Positions 8,092-17,197 of a stretch of DNA of 64,000 nt are shown here, piece after piece. The stretch comes from Gemmatimonadaceae bacterium. Its GTDB lineage: Bacteria; Gemmatimonadota; Gemmatimonadetes; Gemmatimonadales; Gemmatimonadaceae. Location of the stretch: positions 248,001 through 312,000 of the forward strand of contig JABAQJ010000001.1 in NCBI GenBank assembly GCA_019186945.1, in the 5' to 3' direction. The position numbers and the translations under genes were made by a program. The notes beneath the pieces were generated by a model. That model was given only the letters and a program-made list of their open reading frames with translations. It was not told where the DNA came from and searched no databases. Position 1 is the first letter of the stretch. Each line of letters starts with the position of its first letter.

Positions 8092-9657
8092 ATGGCAACA
8101 CGACGATCCGCCAGAACGCCGCGCAGCGTGGCCGCTCAGGATGTCAGGCTCGCCCCCGATGGCTATCCGCTGGCTCATCCCGCAACGGGCGAAGCCGTCA
8201 CGGTCGTGCACATGGCGGCCGAATTGGCGCCATTCGCCCGCACCGGCGGCCTTGGCGAAGCCGTTGCCAGCCTCGCCCACTTTCAGGCCCGAGCGGGTCT
8301 CGATGTCGTCATCCTCTTCCCGCTGTACCGACAGGCGCGCGAAGTCGCAACCGATCTCGAACCGGTTTCAGAGAAGTTCCCGGTTATCGTCGGCCCGCGC
8401 ACCGAAGAAGCGCAGCTCTTCGAGTCGCGCGAACTCAGGAACAATCCGGCGCACGGCAAGCCGAGAATCCTGTTCGTCGACAACCCGCACTACTTCGACC
8501 GCGACCAGATCTACGGCGATGCGCGTGGCGACTACGCGGACAATCATCGCCGGTACGCGTTCTTCTGCCTGGCGTCGCTCGGCGCGCTCCCGCGAATCGC
8601 CCGGGCGCCTGTTCTGCTCCACGCGCACGACTGGCACATGGCGCTCGCACCGGTATATCTGCGACTGTACGACGCTGGCCGCGAGTTCTACCGCCGGACC
8701 GCGTCGGTGCTCACGGTGCATAACGCGGGATACCAGGGGCACTTCCGTACGGAGACGCTTCCCGACATCGGTCTTCCCTGGGAGATCTACAACCATCGGC
8801 AGATCGAGTGGTATGGCCGCGTCAATTTCCTGAAAGCCGGCATGGCGTTCGCCGATGCCGTGATCACAGTCTCGCCGTCGCATGCGCACGAACTCCGCAC
8901 GCCGGCAGGCGGCTTCGGCCTTCACGAACACTTCCTCAGTCTGCGTGACCGCTTCGTCGGAATCGTCAACGGCATCGACCAGGGCGAATGGGATCCGGAG
9001 ACCGACCCGCTGATCACGGCGCGCTTCTCGAAGGAGGACCTGAGCGGAAAGAAGCGATGCAAGACGGCGTTACAGCGCATATTCGGACTCCCGCAGCGCG
9101 CGCGCACCCCGATCTTCGGGATGAGTGCGCGGATGGTGTACCAGAAGGGACTGGATCTGATACTCGATTCTCCGCGGTTTCTCTCGCTGGATGCCCAGTT
9201 CCTCTTTCTCGGCCAGGGAGAGAAGAAGTACATCGACGCACTGACCGAGCTGGCGCTGCGTGCGCCCGGCCGCATCGGTGTCCAGACCAACTTCACGAGC
9301 AAGCAGGAGCACCGGCTGCTCGCTGGTTCCGACATCCTCGTCATGCCTTCGCAGTACGAGCCGTGCGGGTTGACGCAGATGCGCGCGCAGCGCTACGGCG
9401 CGCTTCCTGTCGCCCGGAAGGTTGGCGGTCTCGCGGACACGATCGAGGACGGCATTACGGGGTTCCTGTTCGACGCGTTCAGCACGCGTGACTTCCTCAG
9501 CGCCTGCGTCCGTGCGATCGACCACTACAGCCACCCGACGATCTGGCAGGCGATGCAACGCGAAGCGATGTCCCGCGACTTCGGCTGGGAACGGTCGGCG
9601 GCCAGGTATCTGGACCTCTACCGTCGAGTACTGCAGTCGCCACGCTTTCCCCGGTAA
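8092..9657 (+). CDS. glgA: glycogen synthase, GT5
   Basis: Encodes 521 residues, about 40 more than E. coli GlgA, with a basic N-terminal leader (about residues 1-30). It should extend alpha-1,4-glucan from an activated glucose donor. GT5 signatures are VVHMAAELAPFARTGGLGEA near the N-terminus, LHAHDWH in the middle and PSQYEPCGLTQ near the C-terminus. The donor-loop motif reads R50-TGGLG where KTGGLG is usual. The open frame extends far upstream into glgP, but the ATG at 8092 gives the conserved N-terminus. Only five bases separate it from glgP. Confidence 0.95.
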   Translation: MATRRSARTPRSVAAQDVRLAPDGYPLAHPATGEAVTVVHMAAELAPFARTGGLGEAVASLAHFQARAGLDVVILFPLYRQAREVATDLEPVSEKFPVIVGPRTEEAQLFESRELRNNPAHGKPRILFVDNPHYFDRDQIYGDARGDYADNHRRYAFFCLASLGALPRIARAPVLLHAHDWHMALAPVYLRLYDAGREFYRRTASVLTVHNAGYQGHFRTETLPDIGLPWEIYNHRQIEWYGRVNFLKAGMAFADAVITVSPSHAHELRTPAGGFGLHEHFLSLRDRFVGIVNGIDQGEWDPETDPLITARFSKEDLSGKKRCKTALQRIFGLPQRARTPIFGMSARMVYQKGLDLILDSPRFLSLDAQFLFLGQGEKKYIDALTELALRAPGRIGVQTNFTSKQEHRLLAGSDILVMPSQYEPCGLTQMRAQRYGALPVARKVGGLADTIEDGITGFLFDAFSTRDFLSACVRAIDHYSHPTIWQAMQREAMSRDFGWERSAARYLDLYRRVLQSPRFPR

Positions 9658-9665
9658 CTTGCGTC

Positions 9666-11468
9666 ATGCGGCAAACCGACTTCGTTCTGATGCTGCACTC
9701 GCACCTTCCGTACGTGCTGAACCACGGGCGGTGGCCGCATGGCAGCGACTGGATCTGCGAGGCAGCGATCGATACGTATCTGCCTCTGGTGGAGAAGCTG
9801 CGCCGGCTGGAGGATGCGAACATCGCAGCGCCCGTTACCGTCGGCTTCACTCCGATCCTCGCCAACCAGCTCGAGCATCCGACGTTCCAGCAGGAACTCG
9901 ACGCGTATTTCACCCAGCGAATCGGGTTTTGCGACGAGGCGCCGGAATCGCTCGAGAGCACGAACGATGCGCACCTCCTGCCCTTGGTATCGTTCTGGCG
10001 AACGCGGTTGCTCCGGTTGCGCGACCTGTTCCACGCGCTGGACAGGGACATACTGCGCGAATTCCGTCGTTTGCAGGACAAGGAGCGCCTCGAGATCACC
10101 AGTTCGGCGGCGACGCACGGGTTCCTGCCGCTGCTGGGTCGCGATGAGAGTATTCGGTTGCAACTGGCGTTAGGTCGCGCCGAGCACGTGCGGATCTTCG
10201 GGCGCGAGCCGGATGGATGCTGGGTGCCGGAGTGTGCGTACCGAAGCGCGGGCCCATGGAGTCCGTTCCCCGGCGAACCGCCGCACGGCGTCCGTCGCGG
10301 CATCGAGGAGCACCTCTCGGAAGCCGGCTATCGGTACTTCTACGTCGATTCGCACATGGCGCGAGCCGGGTTGCCGTTAGGCCTTTACGGCGAACTGTTC
10401 GCGGGAGAAACGGAACGGGTGGCGCTCGGGGCGATCGGCACGGACGTTCGTCGCGCCGCACACTCGCCGTATCGTGCGTATCGCGTAACCACGGTGGACG
10501 CGCCGGTTCCGGTCGCCGCGCTGGTGCGCGATCCTCGCGCGTCGATGCAGGTGTGGAGTCGGCACGGCGGCTATCCGGGAGCGGCTCCCTACCTCGAGTT
10601 TCACAAGATCCGCTGGCCCGGTGGGCTCCGGCTCTGGCGCGTCAGCGCCGAGGGAACGGACCTCGGCGCCAAGGAGCCGTACGTCCCGGATGACGCGCGT
10701 GCACAGGCACATGCTCACGCAGCGCATTTCACGAGCCTGCTCAACCGCCTCGCCGTCACCCACGGTGGCCGCGAGGATAGCGTCATCGTCGTTCCATTCG
10801 ATACCGAGCTGTTCGGTCACTGGTGGTTCGAAGGGCCGGATTTCCTTGGCGACTTGTACGCCACGCTGCCGCAGCACGTGCGCGTGCGTGCGGTGACCGC
10901 CAGCGAGCACATCGACGCACACACGGCACGGCACGGGTTGCGGCTGGCGGAGGGATCCTGGGGAAAGAACGGCGATTACTCGATGTGGATGAGTCGCCTC
11001 GTCGCCTGGACCTGGCCGGTGATCTGGAACCTGGAGCATGCGCTTTGGGACGCAGCGCCCCGGGCGCTGGATCGCCCGGACTTGCACCCGATCCTTGCCC
11101 AAGCCGCTCGGTCGTTGCTGCTGCTGCAGTCGTCGGACTGGCAGTTCATCATTTCTACGGGCGAGGTCGAGGACTACGCCATCAAGCGATTCAACGGCCA
11201 TGCTGCCGACACGCGCCAGCTTCTGGACGGTCTGCGGGCCGCGCTGGATGGCGCCGATCCCGGCGCGACACTGACACGCGCCCATGAGCTGCAAGAGCGG
11301 GACGACGTATTCCGCGACATCATCCCGTCGATCCGGGCGGCGTTGCACCGGGAGCCGCTGCGGATCGTCACCGATCCACTGACGCCACTGGCGGCATGGG
11401 CGGACGACCCGTCCGATACTGTCGCTCCCATGGTCGCCGATGACGACGACACGGTCGCCGGAGCCTGA
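9666..11468 (+). CDS. GH57 1,4-alpha-glucan branching enzyme
   Basis: Encodes 600 residues. GH57 family: the N-terminal motif LMLHSHLPYV opens the barrel, WVPECAYR carries the nucleophile E189, and VPFDTELFGHWW carries the acid/base D379. The C-terminal helical part (GKNGDYSMWMSR; LQSSDWQFIISTGE) matches the DUF1957-type branching enzymes such as TK1436 of Thermococcus. It should introduce alpha-1,6 branches into glycogen made by the neighbouring GlgA. It begins eight bases after glgA stops, which is consistent with one transcript. It replaces the GH13-type GlgB, of which I see no copy in the window. Confidence 0.92.
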   Translation: MRQTDFVLMLHSHLPYVLNHGRWPHGSDWICEAAIDTYLPLVEKLRRLEDANIAAPVTVGFTPILANQLEHPTFQQELDAYFTQRIGFCDEAPESLESTNDAHLLPLVSFWRTRLLRLRDLFHALDRDILREFRRLQDKERLEITSSAATHGFLPLLGRDESIRLQLALGRAEHVRIFGREPDGCWVPECAYRSAGPWSPFPGEPPHGVRRGIEEHLSEAGYRYFYVDSHMARAGLPLGLYGELFAGETERVALGAIGTDVRRAAHSPYRAYRVTTVDAPVPVAALVRDPRASMQVWSRHGGYPGAAPYLEFHKIRWPGGLRLWRVSAEGTDLGAKEPYVPDDARAQAHAHAAHFTSLLNRLAVTHGGREDSVIVVPFDTELFGHWWFEGPDFLGDLYATLPQHVRVRAVTASEHIDAHTARHGLRLAEGSWGKNGDYSMWMSRLVAWTWPVIWNLEHALWDAAPRALDRPDLHPILAQAARSLLLLQSSDWQFIISTGEVEDYAIKRFNGHAADTRQLLDGLRAALDGADPGATLTRAHELQERDDVFRDIIPSIRAALHREPLRIVTDPLTPLAAWADDPSDTVAPMVADDDDTVAGA

Positions 11469-11489
11469 CGCGGCAAGGGCGTCGACTTC

Positions 11490-11496
11490 GGAGGGG
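11490..11496 (+). promoter_or_regulatory. ribosome-binding site that decides the start of the DUF3536 gene
   Basis: GGAGGGG nine bases before the GTG at 11506. The earlier ATG at 11440 overlaps the previous gene by 29 bases and has no comparable site, so the GTG is the better start. Confidence 0.6.
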
Positions 11497-11505
11497 CCTG
11501 CCGTC

Positions 11506-13635
11506 GTGCGTCCCCTCTCGCTGGTTCTGCACGGACACTTCTACCAACCGCCGCGCGAAAACCCGTGGCTCGAGGAAGTCGAGGTCGAAGTCTCGGCTGC
11601 GCCGTTTCATGACTGGAACCAGCGCATCGAACGCGAGTGCTATCGGGCCGTCGTCGCCGCCCGTGTGCAGGGGACAGACGGTCGAATCGCCGAAATCGTC
11701 AACACGCTGGACTGGATCTCGTTCAACTTCGGGCCAACGTTGCTCGAATGGATGGAACGCGCCGCTCCCGATACCTACCGCGCGATCCTTGGCGCCGATG
11801 CCGCCAGTATCGCTCGTCTGGGCGCGGGGAACGCGATCGCACAGCCGTATCACCACGCGATCCTTCCTCTTGCCAGCCGCCGCGACAAAGTCACGGAAGT
11901 ACGATGGGGGATCGCCGATTTCCGTCGCCGCTTCGGCCGCGATCCGGTCGGCATGTGGCTGCCGGAAACCGCCGTCGATGACGAGACGCTGGACGTCCTG
12001 GCAGCCGAAGGAATCCGGTTCACGATTGTCGCGCCGCATCAAGTGCGACTCGCACCGCCCCATGGGCTCCCGGGCCGATACACGACCGCAAACGGACGGC
12101 GGATCGCGCTATGCGTGTACAACGGCGACATGTCGCACGGCATTGCCTTTGGCGGAGTACTCGCCGATGCGCTGCGATGGGTCGACGTCATCGAACGGCT
12201 GGCCCGCGAGCAGGAGACCGAAGTCGATCCGGACGCCGACGACACGAGTGCGATCGGCGCGATTGACAGTGCGAAGCATGCTGAGCCGCGGCTGCTGTCA
12301 GCAGCAACCGATGGAGAGACGTACGGGCACCATCACCGGTTCGGAGAGATGGCGCTCGCCCGAATGCTGCAGGAGATGCGTGCACGCGGCGCAACTGTCG
12401 AGAACTACGATACGTTCCTGCGTCGGCATCCCCCGCGACACGAGGTGGAACTGGTCGCTCCCACGTCGTGGAGTTGCGCGCACGGCGTTGGTCGATGGCA
12501 GCGGGACTGCGGCTGCCGCATGGATGGCGCGCGATACCCAAGCCAGGCGTGGAGAACGCCGCTGCGCAACGGGCTTAACGCTTTGGCCGGTGGATTGCAC
12601 GCGATCTTCCAGGACGAGGCTGGCCGGATCTTCCGCGATCCGTGGGCGGCGCGCGACGCCTATGGCGAAATCGTGGCGGATCCGTCGTCCGGCAACGTGG
12701 ATACGTTCCTCGACTCAGAGGCCCGGACGACGCTCACGCCCGAGCAACGCCTTCGGGCGCGCGAGTTGTTGGAGCTGGAACGCGACGCACTGCGCATGTT
12801 CACGTCCTGTGCGTGGTTCTTCGACGACATCGGCGGCATCGAAACACAGCAGGTGCTGCGCTACGCTGCCCGCGCGATCTCGCTCGCCGGTCCGGCCGCC
12901 GCACCGCTGGAAGCGGCGCTCCTCGCCACGCTCAGGAACGGCGTGAGCAACGATCGCGTAGTCGGGACGGGACGTGATGTCTACCTCACGTACGCTCGCT
13001 CGCCAGCGCCCGCCGCAGCGCGTATTGCTGCTGCCGAACTTGCGGCGCACACGATCGGCGTGCATCACGAAATCGAGTATGCAGCGGCCACGGTCACCAC
13101 GCAGCGCGATCGCGTCACCGTGACCGAGCGCCGGACCGGCCGCACCCACCGCTTCCGCGGCCGTGTCTTTCGCGCTGGCCTGACCGACGTCGAGATCGAA
13201 CTGCAAACGGATGAGCCTGATGCCCTGACCCATGCGTTCACCGTCCGTGACCTGCCTGAGGGTGCCCGGCTCGAGATTCGTTCGGTGCTTCGTCGCCAGC
13301 TTCTTCCGCGGTGCCTGACGTCGGCGGAACTGGATCACCTGGCGGCAGGAGACGTTCAACTGCGCGGCATTGCCGCACTGGCGCTGGTGCGAAATATCGT
13401 GCGCCTGGACGAAGCACGAATCGACGATACACTGGATCTGGTAAACGCGCTGCTCGACCTGTTCGAGCACCTCGAGGTGAAGACTCCGTTCGACGCTCAG
13501 ACAGCGTTCTGGAACGTTTGGGAGGCCGCGACCGAGGAACGCCGGGAACCGCTGAGGGCGCTGCGCTGGCGTCTCGGTTTTGTGGAGCTGGCGGCAGAGG
13601 CTACTGCACCGGGACAGGCGGCTCGCGCGCGGTAA
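11506..13635 (+). CDS. GH57 family glycosidase with DUF3536
   Basis: Encodes 709 residues from the GTG with a good ribosome site. The N-terminus LSLVLHGHFYQPPRENPW is the hallmark of the DUF3536 subgroup of GH57. Catalytic candidates are E154 (MWLPETAVD) and D269 (ATDGETYGHHH). The C-terminal half (about residues 300-700) is the DUF3536 region, rich in alanine and arginine. The family is related to amylopullulanases and branching enzymes, but biochemical activity of this subgroup is poorly known. Its place right after the branching enzyme suggests trimming, debranching or rebranching of glycogen. Confidence 0.88.
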   Translation: MRPLSLVLHGHFYQPPRENPWLEEVEVEVSAAPFHDWNQRIERECYRAVVAARVQGTDGRIAEIVNTLDWISFNFGPTLLEWMERAAPDTYRAILGADAASIARLGAGNAIAQPYHHAILPLASRRDKVTEVRWGIADFRRRFGRDPVGMWLPETAVDDETLDVLAAEGIRFTIVAPHQVRLAPPHGLPGRYTTANGRRIALCVYNGDMSHGIAFGGVLADALRWVDVIERLAREQETEVDPDADDTSAIGAIDSAKHAEPRLLSAATDGETYGHHHRFGEMALARMLQEMRARGATVENYDTFLRRHPPRHEVELVAPTSWSCAHGVGRWQRDCGCRMDGARYPSQAWRTPLRNGLNALAGGLHAIFQDEAGRIFRDPWAARDAYGEIVADPSSGNVDTFLDSEARTTLTPEQRLRARELLELERDALRMFTSCAWFFDDIGGIETQQVLRYAARAISLAGPAAAPLEAALLATLRNGVSNDRVVGTGRDVYLTYARSPAPAAARIAAAELAAHTIGVHHEIEYAAATVTTQRDRVTVTERRTGRTHRFRGRVFRAGLTDVEIELQTDEPDALTHAFTVRDLPEGARLEIRSVLRRQLLPRCLTSAELDHLAAGDVQLRGIAALALVRNIVRLDEARIDDTLDLVNALLDLFEHLEVKTPFDAQTAFWNVWEAATEERREPLRALRWRLGFVELAAEATAPGQAARAR

Positions 13636-13845
13636 CGGGCCGCACTCGGCGCCAGGCGGCTGCGTAACGCAACCGGAATCCAGTCGCCCGACACCGGTAT
13701 TTCCGGAGCGCATATGGCCCGGATTGGTGTCGGTACCCGTCGCACGAGGCATGGCCATCCTGCCGGTGCAGCGAGGTTGCTTTGCCAATCGCCAGACAGC
13801 AAGTTCGCGCATCCGGCTTCTTCACGCGAATCCCCGACAGCGCGC

Positions 13846-15057
13846 ATGTTCGCCATCTTCGCCGCACCGCTTCTTTCGGACAACGCTTTCACGATGATTG
13901 CCGCCGCGGCATCGCTTCCCGGAGTGAGGCTGGGCGTGATCACGCACGACCCCGCCAGCAAGCTGCGACACCTGGAAGGTCAGGTTGCACATTGGCGTGT
14001 CGACAACATCCTCGACGTCAATCAGCTGCGCTGGGCCGCGACCGAGCTACAGGCGCGCAACGGCCGCATTCATCGTCTATACGGAGCCTACGAACAGCTT
14101 CAGGAGGCGCTCGCGGAGGTCCGCGAGTCGCTCGGCGTCGACGGCATGAGTGTCGAGACTGCGGTGAACTTCCGGGACAAGGCCCGCATGAAGACCGTCA
14201 TGCGGGCCAACGGCGTTCCCTGTGCGCGCCACAGGCTGGCGGCGAACATCGCGGAAGCGCTTGCGTTCGCGGCGACATCCGGATTTCCGGTAGTGGTAAA
14301 GCCGCCGGCCGGCGCCGGAGCGCAGCAGACCTACCGGGTAGAGAATCCCGATCAGCTGCAACGTGCGTTGAGCGCACAGCCGCCGAGTGCGACGACACCG
14401 GTGCTGCTCGAGGAGTTCATCCTTGGCGAGGAGCATAGTCTGGAGACGATTTCGGTCGACGGCAATGCCGTCTGGCATTCGCTCACCCGGTACCGCCCCA
14501 CACCTCTGCAGGTGATGGAAAACCCGTGGATCCAGTGGTGTCTCGTCCTGCCGCGGGAGGTTGACGATCCGCGCTACGACGACATCAGGGCCGCGGCCCG
14601 CAAGGCGCTCACGGCGTTAGGCATGCGTACCGGCCTGAGCCACATGGAGTGGTTCCGCCGAGCGGACGGCAGCATCGCCATCTCCGAAGTCGCCGCCCGC
14701 CCGCCCGGCGCACAGATCACCACGCTCATTGCACGCGCGCACGACATCGACTTCCTGTGGGCGTGGTCGCAGCTGATGATCTTCAACACGTTCGAGGCTC
14801 CACAGCGGAAGTATGCTGCCGGCGCCGCGTACCTCCGAGGCCAGGGTCGCGGGCGAGTCGTCGGCATCCACGGCTGGGATCGGATCCAGCGGGATTTGGG
14901 CGACCTGATCACCGACGTCAAGCTCCCGGCCATGGGCGCGACGCCGTCCACGAGTTACGAAGGCGAAGGCTACATCATCGTGCGACATCCGGACACCGCC
15001 GTCGTCGAGCGCGCGGTGTCTCGCATCGTTTCCACCGTCCGAGTCGAGCTGGGCTGA
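13846..15057 (+). CDS. ATP-grasp carboxylate-amine ligase-like protein (copy 1)
   Basis: Encodes 403 residues from the ATG at 13846; the open frame starts 132 bases earlier, but that leader lacks the Rossmann-like MFAIFAAPLLSDNAF opening. ATP-grasp features are FRDKARMKTVMRANGV (pre-grasp/central transition), FPVVVKPPAGAGAQQT (phosphate loop and lysine), LLEEFILGEEHS and the metal-binding region SEVAARPPGAQ. Such enzymes activate a carboxylate as acyl-phosphate and join it to an amine. The substrate is unknown. It is 210 bases downstream of the GH57/DUF3536 gene and 44 bases upstream of a paralogue. Confidence 0.85.
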   Translation: MFAIFAAPLLSDNAFTMIAAAASLPGVRLGVITHDPASKLRHLEGQVAHWRVDNILDVNQLRWAATELQARNGRIHRLYGAYEQLQEALAEVRESLGVDGMSVETAVNFRDKARMKTVMRANGVPCARHRLAANIAEALAFAATSGFPVVVKPPAGAGAQQTYRVENPDQLQRALSAQPPSATTPVLLEEFILGEEHSLETISVDGNAVWHSLTRYRPTPLQVMENPWIQWCLVLPREVDDPRYDDIRAAARKALTALGMRTGLSHMEWFRRADGSIAISEVAARPPGAQITTLIARAHDIDFLWAWSQLMIFNTFEAPQRKYAAGAAYLRGQGRGRVVGIHGWDRIQRDLGDLITDVKLPAMGATPSTSYEGEGYIIVRHPDTAVVERAVSRIVSTVRVELG

Positions 15058-15101
15058 TCCCGCCGTCAGCTCGCACCACCACTTCCGCGAGAGTCGTCGA
15101 T

Positions 15102-16319
15102 ATGAACGTGATCATGCTGGCCCCGGGGTACCCCGGCGAGATGCCCTACTTCTGCCGAGGGCTGTCCGTGCAGGGGGCGAAAGTGTATGGCGTCAGCGAC
15201 GTGGTCGAATCGGATCTTCCGCCAATGACGCGCCAGCACCTGTCCGGCTACCTGAAGGTGCCTAACTTCCAGGATGAGGACACCGTCGTGAAGATGGTTG
15301 CGGCTGGCGTCGGGTCGAACACGATCGATCGCGTGATCTGCATGTGGGAGCCTGGCGTCCTGCTGGCCGCGAAGATCCGGGAAGCGTTAGGTGTGCCCGG
15401 CATGGGTGTGGAACAGGCGATGACGTTCCGTAACAAGGATCTGATGAAACAGAAAGTCACCGCCGCCGGAATACGTGCAGCCCGACACGCTGGCGCTACG
15501 TCGATCGCCGGCCTGCGCTCAGCGGCCGAGCAGATCGGATTCCCGATCATCGTCAAGCCGATGTCCGGCGCGGGATCGATGGACACGTTTCGCGCCAACG
15601 ACATGGCGGATCTCGACGCCAAGCTGGCCCGCGTCACCAGGTACGACGAGGTCAACGTCGAGGAGTTCATCGAAGGCGAGGAGTATACCTACGACACGAT
15701 CTGCATCGATGGCAAAGTGGTTTACGAGAACGTCTGTTTCTATCGACCGAACCCGCTCGCCGCGCGCAGCAACGAATGGATCTCGCCTCAGACGCTCGCC
15801 GTCCGCGACCTGTCGCCGCCGCAGATCCAGGCCGGAATCGCCATGGGCCACGACGTTCTCGAGGCGCTCGAGTTCAAAACCGGCTTCACGCACATGGAGT
15901 TCTTCCACACACCGAAGGACGAAGTCGTGTTTGGCGAGATCGCGGCGCGTCCGGCGGGCGCCCAGACGGTGGACCTGATGAATTACTGCGGTGACATCGA
16001 CCTGTTCGTCGGATATGCCGAGGCGGAGTTGAAGGGCACGTTCTCCTGCTCCACCGAGCGGAAGTACAACGTCGCGAACATCTTCAAGCGCGCGATCGGG
16101 AAAGGCCGCATCTCTCGCATTGCCGGGCTCGACTCGATCCTGAATCGGTTCGGCGAGCACATCGTGCACGTAGACCTGTTGCCGATCGGCGCCGACCGTC
16201 GAAACTGGATCCTTACCTTGGTCTCGGACGGCTACGTCGTCGTCAGGCATCCCGATTGGCAGGCATGCTGTGACATCGCAGATGCGGTGGGAACGGACCT
16301 GACACTGTACGCGTCCTGA
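15102..16319 (+). CDS. ATP-grasp carboxylate-amine ligase-like protein (copy 2)
   Basis: Encodes 405 residues. Domain order and motifs parallel the previous gene: FRNKDLMKQKVTAAGI, FPIIVKPMSGAGSMDT, VEEFIEGEEYT and GEIAARPAGAQ. The N-terminus MNVIMLAPGYPGEMPYF forms a preATP-grasp fold. The two proteins are clearly paralogous but diverged, so this is an old tandem duplication and they may act on different substrates or as a heteromer. Why two ligases should follow a glycogen cluster is not explained by known pathways. The start at 15102 follows a weak ribosome site; no longer in-frame start looks better. Confidence 0.85.
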   Translation: MNVIMLAPGYPGEMPYFCRGLSVQGAKVYGVSDVVESDLPPMTRQHLSGYLKVPNFQDEDTVVKMVAAGVGSNTIDRVICMWEPGVLLAAKIREALGVPGMGVEQAMTFRNKDLMKQKVTAAGIRAARHAGATSIAGLRSAAEQIGFPIIVKPMSGAGSMDTFRANDMADLDAKLARVTRYDEVNVEEFIEGEEYTYDTICIDGKVVYENVCFYRPNPLAARSNEWISPQTLAVRDLSPPQIQAGIAMGHDVLEALEFKTGFTHMEFFHTPKDEVVFGEIAARPAGAQTVDLMNYCGDIDLFVGYAEAELKGTFSCSTERKYNVANIFKRAIGKGRISRIAGLDSILNRFGEHIVHVDLLPIGADRRNWILTLVSDGYVVVRHPDWQACCDIADAVGTDLTLYAS

Positions 16320-16382
16320 ACGTCCCTTATGCCGGTATCGCCTGACCGCGGGGTTCTCGCGGGCAGGGTGAGGCGGAACGGC

Positions 16383-16408
16383 TGGGCGGCGACGTGCCGA
16401 GCCGCCCA
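16383..16408. terminator. hairpin between convergent genes
   Basis: Stem TGGGCGGC / GCCGCCCA with a ten-base loop, between the stop of the second ATP-grasp gene and the stop of the OsmC gene. There is no T-run, so function as an intrinsic terminator is plausible but not certain. Confidence 0.5.
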
Positions 16409-16425
16409 CGCGGCGGCGGTCCGTG

Positions 16426-16893
16426 TCAGGACGTCGCCGCGTCCGGCGTGATTATCTCGACGCGTACGGGGGTCGGCAGTTCCAGTGTGTGGTGCGCCGG
16501 ACAGCTCTTGACCACGCGATCCATCGCCTCGCGATACGCCGGCGATAGCGGGGATGCCAGCTCGACTCTGACCGCGAACTCGCCAACACGGTACGGATTC
16601 TTCGCGCCGTGTTGCTCGACTTCCACGCGCATCCCCTCGGACGGGAGATTGCGCGCAAGCAGAAACTGCTGGACGTAGTACGCGATGCACGTACCTAACG
16701 ACACGCCGAGCAGTTCGAGCGGCATCGGGGCCGTGTCTGCACCGCCGGCCCTGACTGGCTGGTCCACGTGGACCACATGCGATCGGACCTGGGCGGCGAA
16801 CCGCACGCCACCCTCGTGTGTCACGACGATTGGCGGCCGCCCCGGTGCCTCCGTGGCCTTCGTCCCCTCGGCGTGCGAAGCGGTATCTGTCAC
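16426..16893 (-). CDS. OsmC/Ohr family peroxidase-like protein
   Basis: Encodes 155 residues from a GTG at 16893 that follows GGAGAGTAAC; a longer frame to 17088 would add 65 residues with no family match. The OsmC fold is shown by PLELLGVSLGTCIAYYVQQ with C69 and KSCPAHHTLELP with C131, the two cysteines used to reduce organic hydroperoxides. The protein should be cytoplasmic and protect against oxidative damage. Size fits the family (about 140-160). It converges on the glycogen operon and is not part of it. Confidence 0.85.
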   Translation of the reverse strand: MTDTASHAEGTKATEAPGRPPIVVTHEGGVRFAAQVRSHVVHVDQPVRAGGADTAPMPLELLGVSLGTCIAYYVQQFLLARNLPSEGMRVEVEQHGAKNPYRVGEFAVRVELASPLSPAYREAMDRVVKSCPAHHTLELPTPVRVEIITPDAATS

Positions 16894-17197
16894 GTTACTC
16901 TCCAGGCGACTCGAATGCCCATTCGCTGAGAAATCGAGTCGATTGGCGGCCGGCACGCAGTCAGCGAATTGCTGTCCGGCGGCGTGGCCAGCCCCCCACA
17001 TGCCTTCAGGAGAATCCCGATGCACCGGGTCACGACCTGTGCCGACAGGCTGACCTGTCGAGCACACTGCCTCCGGCGCTCCGGACATCGTCAGCGGTGG
17101 TATGACCGCGCGGTAAACGGTCGCTCATGTTCCACGCCCACCGCCGCAAAGCAGTGCCCGGTCGCACGAACCGGGCGCTGCTTCCCCGGTGCCGTCG
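16894..17197. other. intergenic region, no gene seen
   Basis: About 300 bases between two minus-strand genes. It should hold the promoter of the OsmC gene and the 3' end of the S9 peptidase transcript. No hairpin better than five base pairs and no small gene was recognised. Confidence 0.45.

Noticed and set aside
11440-11505. ATG at 11440 as start of the GH57/DUF3536 gene
   Set aside because: It overlaps the previous gene by 29 bases; GGAGGGG before the GTG at 11506 is a better site and the extra 22 residues are non-family.
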